A DNA stretch of 64,000 nucleotides from Puffinus mauretanicus (Eukaryota > Chordata > Aves > Procellariiformes > Procellariidae), in NCBI GenBank assembly GCA_023333565.1, contig JAJKFH010004053.1, forward strand, positions 2,604,001 to 2,668,000. Direction: 5' to 3'. The notes below the pieces were generated by a model. It was given only the letters and a program-made list of their open reading frames with translations. It had not been told where the DNA came from and made no database searches. The position numbers and the translations under genes were made by a program. This document shows, piece after piece, positions 36,415-51,000 of the stretch; within the stretch, counting starts at the first letter, position 1; each line of letters begins with the position of its first letter.

Positions 36415-36659
36415 TATGGTATGAAATACCCCATTGGCCAGTTGAGCTAGCTGTCCTAGCTATGCTCCCTCCCAGCTTCCTGTGCAACTGGCAGAGCATG
36501 GGAAGTTGAAAAGTCCTTGACTAGCATAATCGCTACTTAGCAACAACTAAACCATCAGTGTGTTATCAACACTATTATCATACTAAATCCAAAACACAGC
36601 ACTATACCAGCTACTGGGAAGAAAATTAACTCTATCCCAGCTGAAACTAGGACAGTATG

Positions 36660-39600
36660 CTATACCTACTCTGTACAATATTCTTAGAACAGAGCAAGAA
36701 CTTTTGAGTATGCTGTTAATTTTCTTTAAAAATAGCCTTTTTCTTTTCATTTGAGCTGAAGCCAAATCCTTTCTTTATAAATGAAAGATTGTTTACTTTT
36801 GCTTTCATGACCTCAGTTCACTGTCCTGTACTCTCAAAGCTCAAATAGCTGCATCATCTAATGAATTAAGCTATAAATATAATTGCATTTGTTTCCTCTT
36901 GACAAATCATGGGTTCATAGTTGCAATTCTGCTAAAGATTTCTGTAAATCATGAATTAAACAGTCTTTTAAAAAATATTTTTATTTCTAAAGCAAATTCT
37001 GAAACAAATTCACATTTTATGATAAGAACAAAACATCATTTCCAGGAGTTGTAAATCTATGCTTTTCAAGAGGACATATGAATTCAAAGATTTCAGGGAG
37101 TGCTTAGGTTAGAGAGAGAGAGAGGTAAGAAAAGGTATTTGAAATTTGAGCGCTTTTATCAGTTCATCAGTTCAGCTCTAGAATGCAGCCAAACAACAGC
37201 AAGAAGCTTCTCTCCTATTCAGACAGTAAGTTATCCCTATTTTCAAAATAACTAAAGCTTTCAAAAGAAGATTGTCTGTCACCCAGTTTGAGATAAAATG
37301 TAAGGTGTCAAGTGAGATTATCCATGGACCAAATAACAAAAGAGGAAGCTGAGGAAGTCTGGAGCAAAAAAACATTATGGCATTGAGGAAGGACTGAAGT
37401 AGATCAGAAGGGGGAAGAGGGGCAAGCTCACACTGAGCTGTGCAAAGGTAGAGGTGGGAGAAAGCAATCTTGCTCAGCTTGGCAGATCCCAAATATCCCT
37501 CCTACAGACCCCACCTAAGCTAGACACACATTTTTCCTTTGTTAGGTGAATGCTTGTATGAGGCAATACCTTTGAGCTGGAATCAGGGCACTCTGGATGA
37601 CAGCAAACGAGCATCTGAGCTTTATCACACCAGGAGAGAATGAAGCTGTTGTGCATCTGTGACGTGAAAATGTGGCGATGGAGTTGACATAAGAATCCAA
37701 TGCACCTCTTAATACAGGAGTCGCTTGGGCACACATGCCTGCTGCTCTGTGCTTCCCCTCCCTCTCCAGCAGCCTTTTGTTTTGTTTTTTTTTTAAACAC
37801 ACACACACACAAATTCGTGCAAAATTTGGGCCGCTATTAAAGAAAAGTCGTCCAGTCTATACCTAAAGTACAGCCCCCTGTTCTTCCAGTCTGAAACCCA
37901 GTTTCTCCATTTTCAGTAATGCTGAATACTCAGAAGTCTATTTACTTATGCAGGTGATGTAAGAGACAACCTTGTTTTGTTTATGTCTTTCACACTATTT
38001 TTAGCCTAATGATAGTTGGAATTAACTGGATTTACTGTACTTTGAAATACTTGCATTTACCAAAATCTCCCACAGAAAAGGATATAAAATTAAAGGCTGA
38101 GAGTTCCATTGCCCTTAGCCTGTCAGTCATTCTGTATATGAATAATAACTTGTCTTTGTCCACCTTTCCAAAAACCAAGAATTGGAAAGGAACAGTGCAT
38201 TTGCATCAGCTCCTTCTTCTAAAGTATACTCTTACTGAGAAACTCCATATGGTGGAAAACAAAACAAGCACAATGAAAACCAGCGTTATGCAACATCTAT
38301 TAAAAATCAGATGAGTCACTGCACAGAAAGTTGCCAGGCCTGAAAGAAACTGAAAACCGGCTAGCCTTACTATAGCAAACTCCTGAGATCTGAAGGAATG
38401 TTTGTTATTTTGGAAAGATGTTCCCAGAAATGGGCTTGGCATTTGCCGAATCAGCATTATAAAGATAGAGCAACTTTGACTTGAATATACTTTTGCAATA
38501 CTTTTAGGGAAGCAATTTCATCTTCAGAACTCCATTTAAATGTTGAAACAGTAAGAATATAAAAAAGGAGAAATGTGTATTTAGATATTAAATATAGCAT
38601 TCACTGGGAAAGGCAAGACAAACAGGATTACTGTCTTCAGGATCAGTCTTGTGTGATATGTCAATTCTCACAGAGCCAATTACTACTGAACTAAAAGATT
38701 TTTTCTGCTGGAGTTACTGTAAATGAGGAGTTGCTATAACTGAGTCTTATTATGTTGAAGCTAGGCCATGTATCTAAAACTGGATTGAAAACATTCATAT
38801 CATTCTATAGAATCAGTTTTGCATTACAAGAAAGGCTCATCTCTTTCTGAAATTTGGAGTGGTTTGTCTCTGGTTTTACCTTAAGCAGCCCCTGAGGTGG
38901 AAACCTTAAGTACTTCCCTTAGGGGGGTGCAAGGGATTGTTCATCCTCTGCTTCTCCTGAGGGCCAGAGGAGGGAAACGAGGTAGGGCAGGGAAAAGCAA
39001 GAGGGCAAACAAACACTTTGTGATGAGAAACACAGGGGTAAACTACAGGGTGAAGGAGAGGTACCATCTCCGGCCTTCCCTACCCAACTAAAGAAATTAT
39101 TTCAGACACAGAATATTGAGTTTCTGAGAACTGTGCAAATACTAATCAATTGCGCACAGCGCATGAGTTGCACATAGCACTTACTTTTTCCTCGGACTTT
39201 GTAATAGGCAGGAAAATACATATGTGTTTGTCTCAGAGCTCATCTACACAGGAAAAGGGACCATAATTCTGAGTGTCCACGTGGAGAGCTATTCTGGAAA
39301 AGCTATTGCGGTGCTTGTCAATTTCCCCAGGCAAATAAAATCCTTCGACAGTTAATATTGATTTTGAACAGCAGCCGGTGAGAGTGCTATCAGAACACTA
39401 CAGTTAAATGACAAATTAGACTTTCTTCCCCTCCCCCTTAGAAGCAAAATTAAAATGTCAAATATAGGTGAAAACAGTGTGCATGTATCTGTACATCAGG
39501 AAGAGGAATATAGCCATGCCAGCAACGGTCTGGATGGCTGAAGCAATTACATTCATGTTATTCAGAATTCAGCACTCTTTCCCAGATCTTGATCAATCCT

Positions 39601-41929
39601 GGAAGTACAATACAAAATAAAAGGTCATCATGCCCAGCTACCCTTTCAACAAGTTGGTAAAATTAAGCCTGCTATTAAAAAGCCTGAAATTATAAAATAT
39701 CTCTTTGAAAACACACTTAGTGTAAGTGATTGTCACCAAGGACTTTGTCAGTCCTTAAATTGTAGGATTTTCATTTCTTCTGCCACTCATCATTACCCTT
39801 TGTCACCTTATTTGTTCTAGGCAATTTAATTCATTGATGTTGGTTACAAAGGCTATAAAACTCGATGTGATTCTTGGTGAGTTTGAGTCAGTCTCATACA
39901 TGATAAGCAGCGTGTAGACTGTCAGATTGTCAGAGATGCAAGTTACTCTGTCCTTTTGATGCTGTTAGACATGGATCGGAGAAAAAAGCTACCAGAAGTT
40001 TTAAAAAAGAAATCTAAGTATGGACTTTTATTCCCTGAAATGTAAGAAAGCATGCTTATAACTTCTGTGGTTTCTATTAAAAAGGAATTAAAAGGATGTG
40101 GTAAAAAAGAAAAAAGTTAATTCAGAGGAGTATAAACTTTTCAGTTCATTGGACATCCTCTTAAAATGAGAGCAAATCAGAACTTCTATAAAGGACTTAC
40201 TATTATTTTAATATCTCTGTTATAGTATTCACTAAACACCTGACATATCTATAGGAGACCCATTACAAGCCTGAAAACTGCTGAAATGACTCAGTTTTCA
40301 AAATTTTTGTAGGTATCTAAACCTCAGCCTAGGAGCATTGTTCAGTTGAAGCTTGCCAAATTTTCAAACAGACCAAGAACTGATTTCAAGTGAGCCCTAA
40401 AGCAAATGTCTTTGCACTTGAACCTTCAAAGCAAAGTCATTAAAAGGCTTATAAAGCAGCACAATGTAGAACTGCAGCTCTCCATCCCTTAGAGTGCCTT
40501 TGGGGCAGGAGTAGGAGGCACCACTACCCCTCACGTCTTCTAGACAGTGAATCTGTGGCTTCATTTCTGAGTGGAACCTGAGAGCTCAAGGCAAAGCATG
40601 AGGAAGCAGAAATCCCTCTTTTATACAATGTTAAAGAAAGCGTCCATATTAACTCCCCAGTCAAATCACACAATGAGTCTTTCAGAGTTGTATTGTTAGA
40701 CTCATAGAGATAACTCTGTTACGGCGAGATTGATGGATCACTTATTACAAGTAACTTTATTATAAGCTACTGATTAATCAATCTTAAAAACAGATGGTAG
40801 AAGGAACTGCTAAGTATATGTATTGGGATATCTTCATCTGTTATGAATAAATATTTAGACCCAGAAACAGTCAAAGGGGAAATAAGGAAGGAATATGTGA
40901 AAAAGTATCTTCTGAGAAATAGGTCAAAGGCCAAATTATTTCTTAATTAAGCCTAACTCTGCTAAGATATAGGTGAATCGTTCATTCAGCCAAAAGAAAA
41001 GCCATCTACGCTATGCCAAAGCTATATTTTTTCCCTCAACTTTGCAGACATCATCTTCAAACTAACTCAACTGAGTGAAACGCAGTACAAAAACAAGACA
41101 AAGCCAGAGTCACTGGAGTCCACCAGGTTCCGCAACTAGTGAAGGGGCAATAAAATTTGCATAGTTACCTTGGTATAAAATGTATCCCAAAGGTCTACAC
41201 AGACCACAGCCCTGTCTCTGACAGGGGTCAGTAGCTAAGGGGCAATGCCTAAAGAGCATCAGGAGAGGCTAAGCACAGCGTGATACACCCCTGAATTACT
41301 CTCCCAGTTTCATGGAGCTGTAACTTCAGATGGATTCATTTGCCCATTTGTTTCATTTCTCTTGCTATTTAGTTTAGAACTCCATGGAGGGGATACTCAT
41401 TTCTTCAGGCATGAAACACACTGCAAAAACAGTCCTGAGAAAACACAGGACTGACAACAAACAATAGTTAAGGAGGCTGAAGCTGTTTACCCTGCAAGCC
41501 AAGAGAAAGGGGAAACCAGCATTCATCCAAACAAGACGTCGTTCCCTTGCCTTTTAACCTCGTCTTCATCTCTGGGCTTTTTCTCATCTTTCTGCCACTG
41601 TGAGGGGCCAGAAGCATTCCCAGCTTTGTCCAAAGTTTAAAAAAGAGCTTCATTACTTTGCATCTGCTTGGGGACGAGTCACCCACTACGAGTCATTCAT
41701 CTTGATTACAGCACCTGGTTATTGCAAGTCTGTGAAGAGAGGTTTAAGGATTCAAGCTTGTTTAATTCCACAGAAGACTGAGGGAAGATGTGCTAACAAT
41801 CCCAAAACATGGAAAGAGGTGCTCCAGAGTAATAAGATAATGTATTGTTTGTCTCTGTACTGCATAGAATAGAAACACTGAGTTTAATTTGCAGCATTTC
41901 CCAGTGGCAGTGAAAATTGGAGTATGATG
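36660..41929. other. Non-coding stretch, no gene or clear repeat
   Basis: AT-rich sequence with a GA run near 37,111-37,122 and a short T-run plus (CA)n near 37,780-37,811. Frames of 100-112 codons (37,178-37,492 and 37,474-37,812 minus; 38,009-38,314 plus) have no recognisable domain. No LINE, LTR or RNA gene was identified. Confidence 0.6.
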
Positions 41930-42080
41930 TTCTGGGAAGCTGTGGAGTCTGCATCACTCAGCATCTTTAAGAACACATTAAATGGACATTTGTTGTAAAT
42001 AACCCAGGTACAGCTGATCCTGAGTTAGGACATGGGTTTGTACTAGCTGACTTCTTGCGCTCTGGCGAATTCTAAGATTC
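41930..42080 (+). mobile_element. Ancient CR1 3'-end relic
   Basis: GGGAAGCTGTGGAGTCTGCATCACT (41,934-41,958) then CATCTTTAAGAACACATTAAATGGACA follows the order of the CR1 ORF2 end ('V-E-S-P-S-L...F-K'). It is followed by CAGCTGATCCTGAGTTAGGACATGGG and TTCTAAGATTCAGTGG (about 42,070-42,085), a decayed 3' terminus. It resembles the relic at 21.7 kb in type and age, and no frame is preserved. Confidence 0.6.
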
Positions 42081-45000
42081 AGTGGTCTTCAGTCATGGTG
42101 GTCGCAGCACTAAGCTTTGTTTTTGTTCAACTCCTTTCTGAAATACGATCTAAAAAATAACTTGCTCTTGTGTGATGTCACAAGGAAGCTGGAATATTTC
42201 CTCTGTTCCATCCTTCTACAGCTTCAGACTCAGTATCTTGGATATGTAAATTGCCCTTGCTCTAAATATAACTCTGAGAAGGAAAATCAAGCTATAGTCC
42301 AAAACGAATTGCAGACTGTTTTACTGTAGGGTATTTCTTCTTCTACGTATGAGGCCTGGGGCACATGTTTCTGTCTCCTTTTCTCTTATGTTCTAAACCC
42401 TGGGTCTCTGGAACAGGCCATACATTTTCCACCACAGGTTTTCCTTCTCTCTCATCCATTTAAAATGTTTTCAGTACCATGAATTATTTATTAATTATTC
42501 ACTGAAGAAAAAGCCATTTACATTGCATTTGCAAACGTGACCAGCAAAAAGTAGCAAAACCATACTGTTTAAATGGTTATTTATTCAGATAATAACTAAC
42601 TTATACTGCCTGTCTCCAGTCAGGTATTCAAATAAAAACAAGCTATAATAATCACTCTTAAACCGCTGGTGAAGGAATTCCTCTCTAATGATGCGTAAGT
42701 TGAACGTGCCGATGGTCTTAAAATCCTGCAATCACTTCTGCCTCGCTCATGTGTTCTGTTCTCCAGCTGGACAGAGGCCAGCTATAAATCTCTTGGCTCA
42801 CATATGAAAGAGACAACTTCCAGTCTCCCTTTCTGTAGGGCCATTATTTGTGATTTATGAGTATTTGGGCAATTACTAACATTCCATAAAACTACAAGTA
42901 AGTCTCAAAAGCTACAGAAATCAGTATAACAATGAAAGACAATCCTGAAATTACAAAATTAATGATTTCCTGTTTTCTACTGATTAGGCTGTGGGTTGAA
43001 GAGTGTCAGTCTTCTGTTGAAAAATAAGCAGCACTACTAAATACAATTTACACACTGCAATTGTTTTTCTTAGACTATACAAGCGCTAAAAACCTTGCTT
43101 AACTTAATGAACAAAGTACAAATAACATCAAACATTCCATCAAAAATCAAGATAGTTCCTTAACTGCAGGTGAGCAGAAGAATGGCCTGAACAATCAATG
43201 ACTGTTATTCACAATGAGTTCCAATGCCTGTATCAAGTAGCTTGAGTTAAAGCATCAAGGTTTGTGGTACCAAAAAAAAATAAAAAGGATGTTGTGATGC
43301 TGTAGCATCATTTCAGATGTTCAGCAATCTATATATCATATCACTGTACATAATTTTCACCATGCTGGTTTCTCCAGGGTCCACAACTTCTATCATCTAC
43401 ACTGTGAATGAAGTAAATGACCACAGAAAAAGGACTACTGAGGCACACTATTGACATCAGAAGGGTTATTAGTGGTACCCCGATCATTGCTTTGATTTGC
43501 CTGTGGGAGCAGAAGAATTTTTGCAGTTCAGCAATGCAAAGGCAGTAATTCCACACTATGAGCTGGCCAAGAGAAAAAAGCCAAACTGAAAATCATTATG
43601 TGCATAGGGTCCTATGCCACAATAACTGCTTTCTTCTCTTTGGAGATGGAGATAGTGCAATGAGACAGCATTGTGTTCACAGGCATGGTGGCTGGAATAT
43701 CTCTGTAGTGACCCTTGTTCATCCTTGTTCATTGGTGGATATATGGCTATGGACCCAAATGCTGCACAGAGTGATTTCCCTAAATACCTCTTCCTGAGCA
43801 TCAAAGTCAGTTTTATTAATAACTGCTACTGTGCAATACTGATACTTTGACTGGGTCTAGGATGGGAAGAGGGTAAATCTGGTGCTCCAGCATCAGATAT
43901 TCTTTATTCCAGGGCTTTCATCAGAGCAATCAGATTGACGTTATGGCTCCTTAAGCCACTTGAGTCAAATGTTCAGTAAGGTCAGTGGTATCTCTGTGTA
44001 AACATCTGTTTTAAGATAAGGATAGGGTGCTATTCAAATTCCTGTTTTATCTGAATTTACATAAATAAAATTCCTACCAAAACACTTACATAAGCAATAT
44101 CTGGTCTCACAGATCACCTTAAAGACACAAATATTTTTGAGTCAGGCAGGAATTTACAAATGTGTTGTCAAAATAATTTTGTGCTTTCCTGGGCTGCTTT
44201 GATTTAAATACCAACACACAAATCAGGATGAAGTGAGAGGAAACTTGGTGTTCACTTCAGCCCATCATATACTACCTAGACCTACCTTTTAATAGCTAAA
44301 CTCTATCCACTGCAAAACACTGCTTTATTAAACAAAAACTAACAGCATGCCACTAATAGTACTCCATAATTGAGCTAGGCACATGGCCTAGAAGATGTGT
44401 GGCCTTGACTAGAATAATACACTGGCAATCTCACCAGCTGATCATAGAAGTATAATGGTATTTACAGTCAAGCAGAGAAAAAACACATGGACAAAGGAGT
44501 GCATTCCTGCTTCCAAGAGCAGAGTTGAACTGCAAGTTTAAACTGTGTTGTGCACAAATATTGTAGCCAAAGCTAACGAATGGTCCCTTCCACCTAAATG
44601 TTGTGCCGGTTTCAATCCATACACCAGAGAAGTACTCTAATTTCCAATTAATTTTCAGCATTACTAAGATGAAGAAATGTGGATTACAACTGTTGTCTAC
44701 AGTTCAAAATCTCAATGTTCTCATCATGGGGATTTAAAATTTATTTTTTGAACAGTGCTACATTTCACTATAAAAATAACAATTGCCAGAAATAACATAT
44801 TTTAACTAAGTGTCTTGAAATAGTGGCTTCTTATATAGGAGACTAAAAGTTAGTTTTAGCCAGTATAATCATTATATTCCAGTCTTCTGGGCAGTAACTA
44901 GAGCACTATCTGTCTTATATAATGGAATATTTCTGACAGCTCCAGGAGAGATAATGGTAGTACTAGTCAGATAACATCAGAGTCATTTATCCAACATTAT

Positions 45001-48000
45001 TTCATTCATCTTCCACTCCATCACTACAAATAGAGTGAGAAAATGTCTATGCTATATAAAGATTTCTAAAACAAGAAAAGTTGCTTACTGTATCTCCATG
45101 ACTTGTGCAAAAATAAATCTCCTTGATTTATCGTTCCAGCAATTTACCATGAGTGCCATGTCAAACTCTTTAAGATCCTTTTAAAATTTGGCATCTCTTC
45201 TAGGCTACAGAGGGAAAAATGCCTAGGGACTCTGAAAGTTCAAAGTCTTTTTATTAACTAAAGTCATGATTTAATATGTCTCAATTGAAAGGCAAGAGTC
45301 CAGCTGAAGAGATCAAAAGATCATCTTAATGGAAAAAACAAATCTATAACATTGAATTACATTAGCAGCAAACGTGTTTCACAGCTGAATTTGGGTGGGG
45401 TTTTTCTTGGTTTGGTGTTCTTTTTTTTTTTTCAAATTAAGCACTTTGCAAGTCAAATGGGGAAGATGGGACTGTACACTATGGGAGGCACCATCATGCT
45501 TTTCGGTGCAAAGCTGCAAGAACTACAGAAGTGTTCCAGTATGATTACCAGTATATTATCACTGGCATACAACCCTTTAAATCCATGACACTGAATATGT
45601 TGGCACTACATCTACACTGATTGCATTCTTTTTCCAGACAGGTTTCTCCACATTTCTGTTCTTGAGAGAAGAGACATGAAGGAAAATGAAACATTGATGT
45701 TGCTAAAGATATCTTTGTCTAGCTGGAACCACTGGAGAGATTGCACGTAGTTTGGTTTCTCATTTTAAAAATGCCCGAGTCAATTACCAGCCTGTTATAG
45801 ATAGTTTTCTCATGAGCATATAAAAAAACGTGCCGCCAAGAATTGTAATGACGGCTCTGCAACAACAATATTTAGGGCTGAATTTGTGCACTGAATTATG
45901 ATTAGAGTTGCTACTACTAGCTTTCATGACACTTAACAAGCATCTACACTCTATGAATATATATCACTGAGCCTAAGCTATGTAATGGGATGCAGACAAC
46001 AAGGTAGATGGTACTTCAAGCAAAAGCACTGAGATTCCTGGAGTCAAGAGGAGCAACACATAGCACATGGCTTGCTCTTCCTTGTCACAACTATTCCCTA
46101 GTGTTTACAAACTAGAGACTTGCTTCTGTTTGGCATTTGAATGTTCTCCACAATTCAGAAGCCAAAACTTGCCTCTTTCTTTCCAGCACCTGATCTTCAA
46201 CTTCAAAAACAGTTACAGAAAGGTGAAGTACTTTGGGATAGTTCTGGCTTTCCAAAGCATTGGCTGAGCAAGAGCTCTGTAAGAGTAACAAACAAAGAAG
46301 CTCATGGCATCTTCTCTGCTAGTCTCTTGGATCTCACCACTTTGAGACTCACTCATACAGATGTGGCTGTAGAGGTTTTTGCATTCTCTTCAAGACATTA
46401 TTTGAGCAGCAGAACCCATGGGTAAGACATGGGTCAGTCCCTGTTTTTTTCAGATCAAAATTGAGGATGTTCTGATTTGGACATTGTCTGGGCCAAGTTT
46501 TTACTTAGATATATGATAACAGATAGCCCATTCACTCAAGTGTTTATCTTTAAAACATTTTACAAATACAAATGAATTTCCAAATTCTTAGAATCTAAGT
46601 AAGTGATTTTTTTGCACTTGACAGAAGTGACTGAAACATTAAAACTTTGAGCTAATAACTATCCAAATTCAGAAACTACAAATTCAAATCAGTTAGTGAC
46701 TTGGAGCCTGTGTGATTAATCCAAAAGGTATGCAGTCTTTCAGCGATGATATGTGGATGAGAGCAGAAAAATCTTTTGTCCAGATAATGTGTTACTCGTT
46801 CACCAATACTGTCATATGGTTGCCAACAAATCAATGCCATGAGTAACTGCAAAAAGGAAAGCAAGCTTATATACTGACTACAACATAACAAGAAAAGATG
46901 CATCAGCTTGACTTAACATATTAAAACTGCAATACAGGAAAACAGGTTCATTTTCAATATTATCATGAAAAGGAGTGATAGGACAAAACAAGTTTTTGAA
47001 CTTACTCGTAAAATAAACATACATCCAGAAAGATTCAGGATAAGAAATCAGAAGGTTCTTTAGTATAGAATATGTTCTGGTACATTGCTGGGAGAGGTAA
47101 TGTTCACAATGCAACTATCCCAGTGGCAGCAATAACTTTAATTAAATAAAGGATGCTTAAAACTAATTAATTGTCAAACCCAGAGAAACTTAAAAGTACA
47201 TGCTGAGGGCTGTCAAACTCTGAATACAGGGGTGCAGACTACATAAAATATAAGCAAATTATGGTTTACCAGTGCAAGACCTACTGAAAGTTGGAACTGC
47301 AAAATACAAGTGCTCCCAGGAGTCAGGATGTATCCAAGCCCTAAGGATATAAGGTTCATCACTACTGCTGATAAAATATTTTTAAGACTTAATTGCAATT
47401 AATAATTGTTGCCAGAGTAGTAAACATAACCTATTTAATCAGCTTGTCTCTTTCCAATTACAGTCTACCTACATAAATGCATTGTGGTTTACTCTGTGAT
47501 TAAAAGGACACTAGCAAGTATTCAACAAAAGTAAACCATGTAAACTATTTTCATCCAATTTGCAATAAGGATCACTCTTTTTCAGTGCAAGGCTTAGAAC
47601 CTGCATCACATCATCAACTTTTTTCTACATTTTACCAATAAATATAAGTTTACTTCCATTTCCGCACCTGAGCTGGCTGGTACAACTCTTTCACTAGGCA
47701 GATGCAACACGGTACCTGTACTTTATTGTATTCTTGAGCCCTCTAAGTCTATTCCCTACAATGTTGGACTTGGTGCCTGTATCTACGTCACTACTTAACC
47801 CACCTTGCTGAGGACCTTTCCCTGAAACGTGCCTACATACTGATCCAGCTTGGTCTGAGCCACTACTGGTCTTTTCTCCAGAAGTCTGTGTGCATTTTTA
47901 TGCAATGATAAAGGCTTCTTAAAAAACAACATACTCCTTTTTGGGGGGTTGGGGTTTTTTTTAAAGAACTAAGTATTAGAGGAAAAAGAGGTAAAGAGTC

Positions 48001-51000
48001 TATGCACATACTGCCATTTTTTATGGTGACCTGCGTAGACCTACTTCTCCTGATACTTTAGGCAGTCTCTCTGTACCTGTTTGATATATCACAAGTAAAG
48101 TATCTCTCTGTTGAAAGAGCCTTTTTATGTCTTACCAGAGGTTTTGTTTGTTGTTTTGCTCTGGTTTTGTCTTTATTCTTCCCTATGTCTTGGTTTTGAT
48201 TCTTTTGGTCAAAAAACATCCCTGCAGGCTGCAAAAATCATTACAGCTCAAAAGCTCTGTCATTATTCTAAAATAGTTCTTACTTGTTTGCTGGTTCATT
48301 TTTAAAATGTATTTGTCCTTGTTGTCAGTTTTGCTAGACAACTATTTCCCAAGTTCAGTCACTATGTTCACATATGAACTTCCTGATGATCAGGCTAGTT
48401 TCCACTACTCAAAATTGTTCTACCATCCTTCCAGATCCACCACAGGTTTTTAGTCAGTACAGGCTTTCTGTATATGATTAGAGATACATCACTGGTATAT
48501 TCAGCCCACTTTTGCGTCAAACCAGAGAAAGCTGCTTGCAAAACTGCTTCAAAAACTCTAGAAGGGCCAGATATTGTTCAGACAGCTCCTAAAAGGCTGA
48601 CAGATCATTTTTCAAGATAAAGTGAATCTCTACAGTAACCTTGCTCTTCACAATAAGCCCTCAATAGGTGCTATACCTGCAAGTGAAAGTAAAATGTCAC
48701 TTAAAGAAATTGTACAAGTAAAAATATGGTCACTAGTCCATTCTAGATTAATGACTCTTCCTGTTTCAGCAGCCAAAGCCCCTAACAATTCCATTTTTTC
48801 CACATGCTCTGGCTCATTAACACGTAAATACAATAGATTTCTCTGATTCCTTTCACGGTCCTGAATAATGAGATTTGACAATGTGATAGTAAAATTTTCT
48901 ACTCAGCTTAAATACCAAAAGAAGAAATTAAGGAAACTTCATCTGGGCCACTTTGAAAGGAATAACAGAACAGGTAGAGAAGCTTGATTGCTTTGTTAAA
49001 CCCCTGCAGGACCCATCTTGTGGAATTTTGAGCACATTTAAACTATGGAAAATTTAGAAACACTGACAACATTAAAACATCCACGTCAACATCTGCTGTT
49101 TCCCAGATTTCTGTAGCCACAGGGACATAGGCTGCTCTGGGGCACCCTCACTCTCTAGATGCTCAGAGCTTTGTGACCGTGCAGGAAAGAAACAGAGACT
49201 GGTCAGTCAGAAGGACAGTAGAACAACGACGAGTCTGGAGTTTGATTAGAGCACTAAACTATGTGGAAGGAGCAGTTATGGATCTCAAACAATTACTTAT
49301 GTCTGTTAGCCAACAGCTATCCCACATAAATGAAATAAGAATATTCTAAAGCGGAGAACAGACCTTATCCTAACCACAGAGCTATACAGTTATGCTCCCT
49401 TTTCTTCCTTTCCAATGTCTGCTTAACAAGTCTTGAAATCTTTTATGCAGCCTGAGAGTGCTCAAGAACCCAGGAAAAGAATGCTCTGTGCAACCCAGAC
49501 TTGGGGAGCTGAGCTGTAGCATTTTAGAGAAGTGATATGATGTGGGATCATATCTTGTCTGCAGTTCACCTTTTTCTTAAACGTTGGGGTTGTGAATAGG
49601 GCACCTGTCTTCATTAAAACTCATTCTGATTCTCTCAATAAATACAGCTAAATTGTAATTTGTTTAGTTTACTTAAAAACACTTCCTTGTTATAACTCTA
49701 ATAACTTAATTTGTAACTGGGGCATGAATTTGACAGCTACCAAAGAAATAAATAATTGGAACTCTAGCAAGCCACTACACTTTCTTTCACTCTGCTGCTG
49801 CTTAAAGACTCAAGAAAAGAGTTAGAATTACTAGTTAATGAGAGATGCATATAGTCTCATTGGCATTTCTCTTTTATTGGTACTTAATGAGATTAGATGA
49901 GAAATAATTAGAGAAAATAGCAGTGCAAAACCCAAGGGGAATAATAAAACTGTAGGCATTTCACTAGGAATCTTAGAAATCTTCTATCAATTCTGGTTTA
50001 AGCTATCAAAACCAACATGCTTTATCAGAAAATTAAGAAGTTCAAATCCTTTTCTGATTTGTTCCTTTTCCTAGTATGTTCTTGATAGGGCTTGTCATGT
50101 TGCAAAACCAACAATTAATATAAAATTATTTAGGGGTTAACATTTGAGAAGTTAATCTTACATGCTAGGTATTTCTTTCACTTCGAACTCATGAGCGCTA
50201 CTACAGATGCCTGTAAGTCCATTCATGCACAGACTCTTCTTAGGAAACTGCAACAGGAATTACACCTAACCAACGAGAAAGCAGATGCAATGACATGTGA
50301 TCTAAGCAAAATGGTTTACTTATTCTTTTCAAGCAACCAGGCAAGGTCTGTCTATGTTTTTCCCCAGTTTCCTAAAGCCTTTGTTCTGAAAAAAATTTTA
50401 AATAATTAATAAATCCAACTGAATTCGCAGGCTGTTCATAGATGAATACAACACACAGCAAAATAAATTTAATGTATCTCCTCTTATGAATTATTCATTC
50501 TGCTTTAGTAAAATGTTTCTTCAATTAAGAAAAGCCAATGGTCTTTCAGTGTCTTAATTCAGGTATGCATTATGGTAACAACAAAACTTTGCCCTCAGGA
50601 CATAGTCTAAACCAGTCAGCTTTTAAAAAAATAAACTAAAACTAGTATCAAACTGGCATTCATGCTGTCATATGTGTGTATTTGGACATACATGAATTCT
50701 AATGACATCTTATTTGTAGTACTTCTAAAAAGCATCAGTTGGTATTCATGAAAAAAAGGTTAATTTACATAATCAGGTTGCAGCAGAAAAAAGGCAATGC
50801 CAGAGCCTAACTGAAACAGATAAAAATATTATGAATAGCATATTCATATGGCTGCTAATAGAAACTCTGTCTGGAAATATACTGGTTTATGGTATATGTA
50901 CTCAAGACTTGAACTGTGTCGAACTTTGATTTGAACTATCTCTTTCCAGCTGAACAAGCATATTATTGTAAGGGCAGCCCATTTTCCAAGCTACACTGCT

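Larger units (their letters stand above)
36079..36654 (-). mobile_element. Solo LTR of an avian endogenous retrovirus, inserted at CR1 tail
   Basis: Read on the minus strand, the element begins TGTCCTAGTTTCAGCTGGGA (from 36,654 downwards). It carries a TATA box (CATATAAAC, complement of 36,391-36,399), an ATTAAA polyadenylation signal (complement of 36,205-36,210) and ends GGTTAAACCACGAGA. This opening and ending are wording I recognise from a common avian LTR family. No gag/pol sequence is attached, so it is a solo LTR. The terminal dinucleotide at the plus-strand left edge is TC instead of TG if the element starts at 36,079. Alternatively it starts at 36,077 and has two extra bases. CTATG (36,074-36,078) and GTATG (36,655-36,659) would be a 5-bp target-site duplication with one mismatch. 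Confidence 0.87.

Noticed and set aside
36072..36659. LTR start at 36,077 with TTCTA / GTATG as target-site duplication
   Set aside because: These flanks do not match. A start at 36,079 with CTATG / GTATG fits better, although it needs a TG to TC change at the LTR end.
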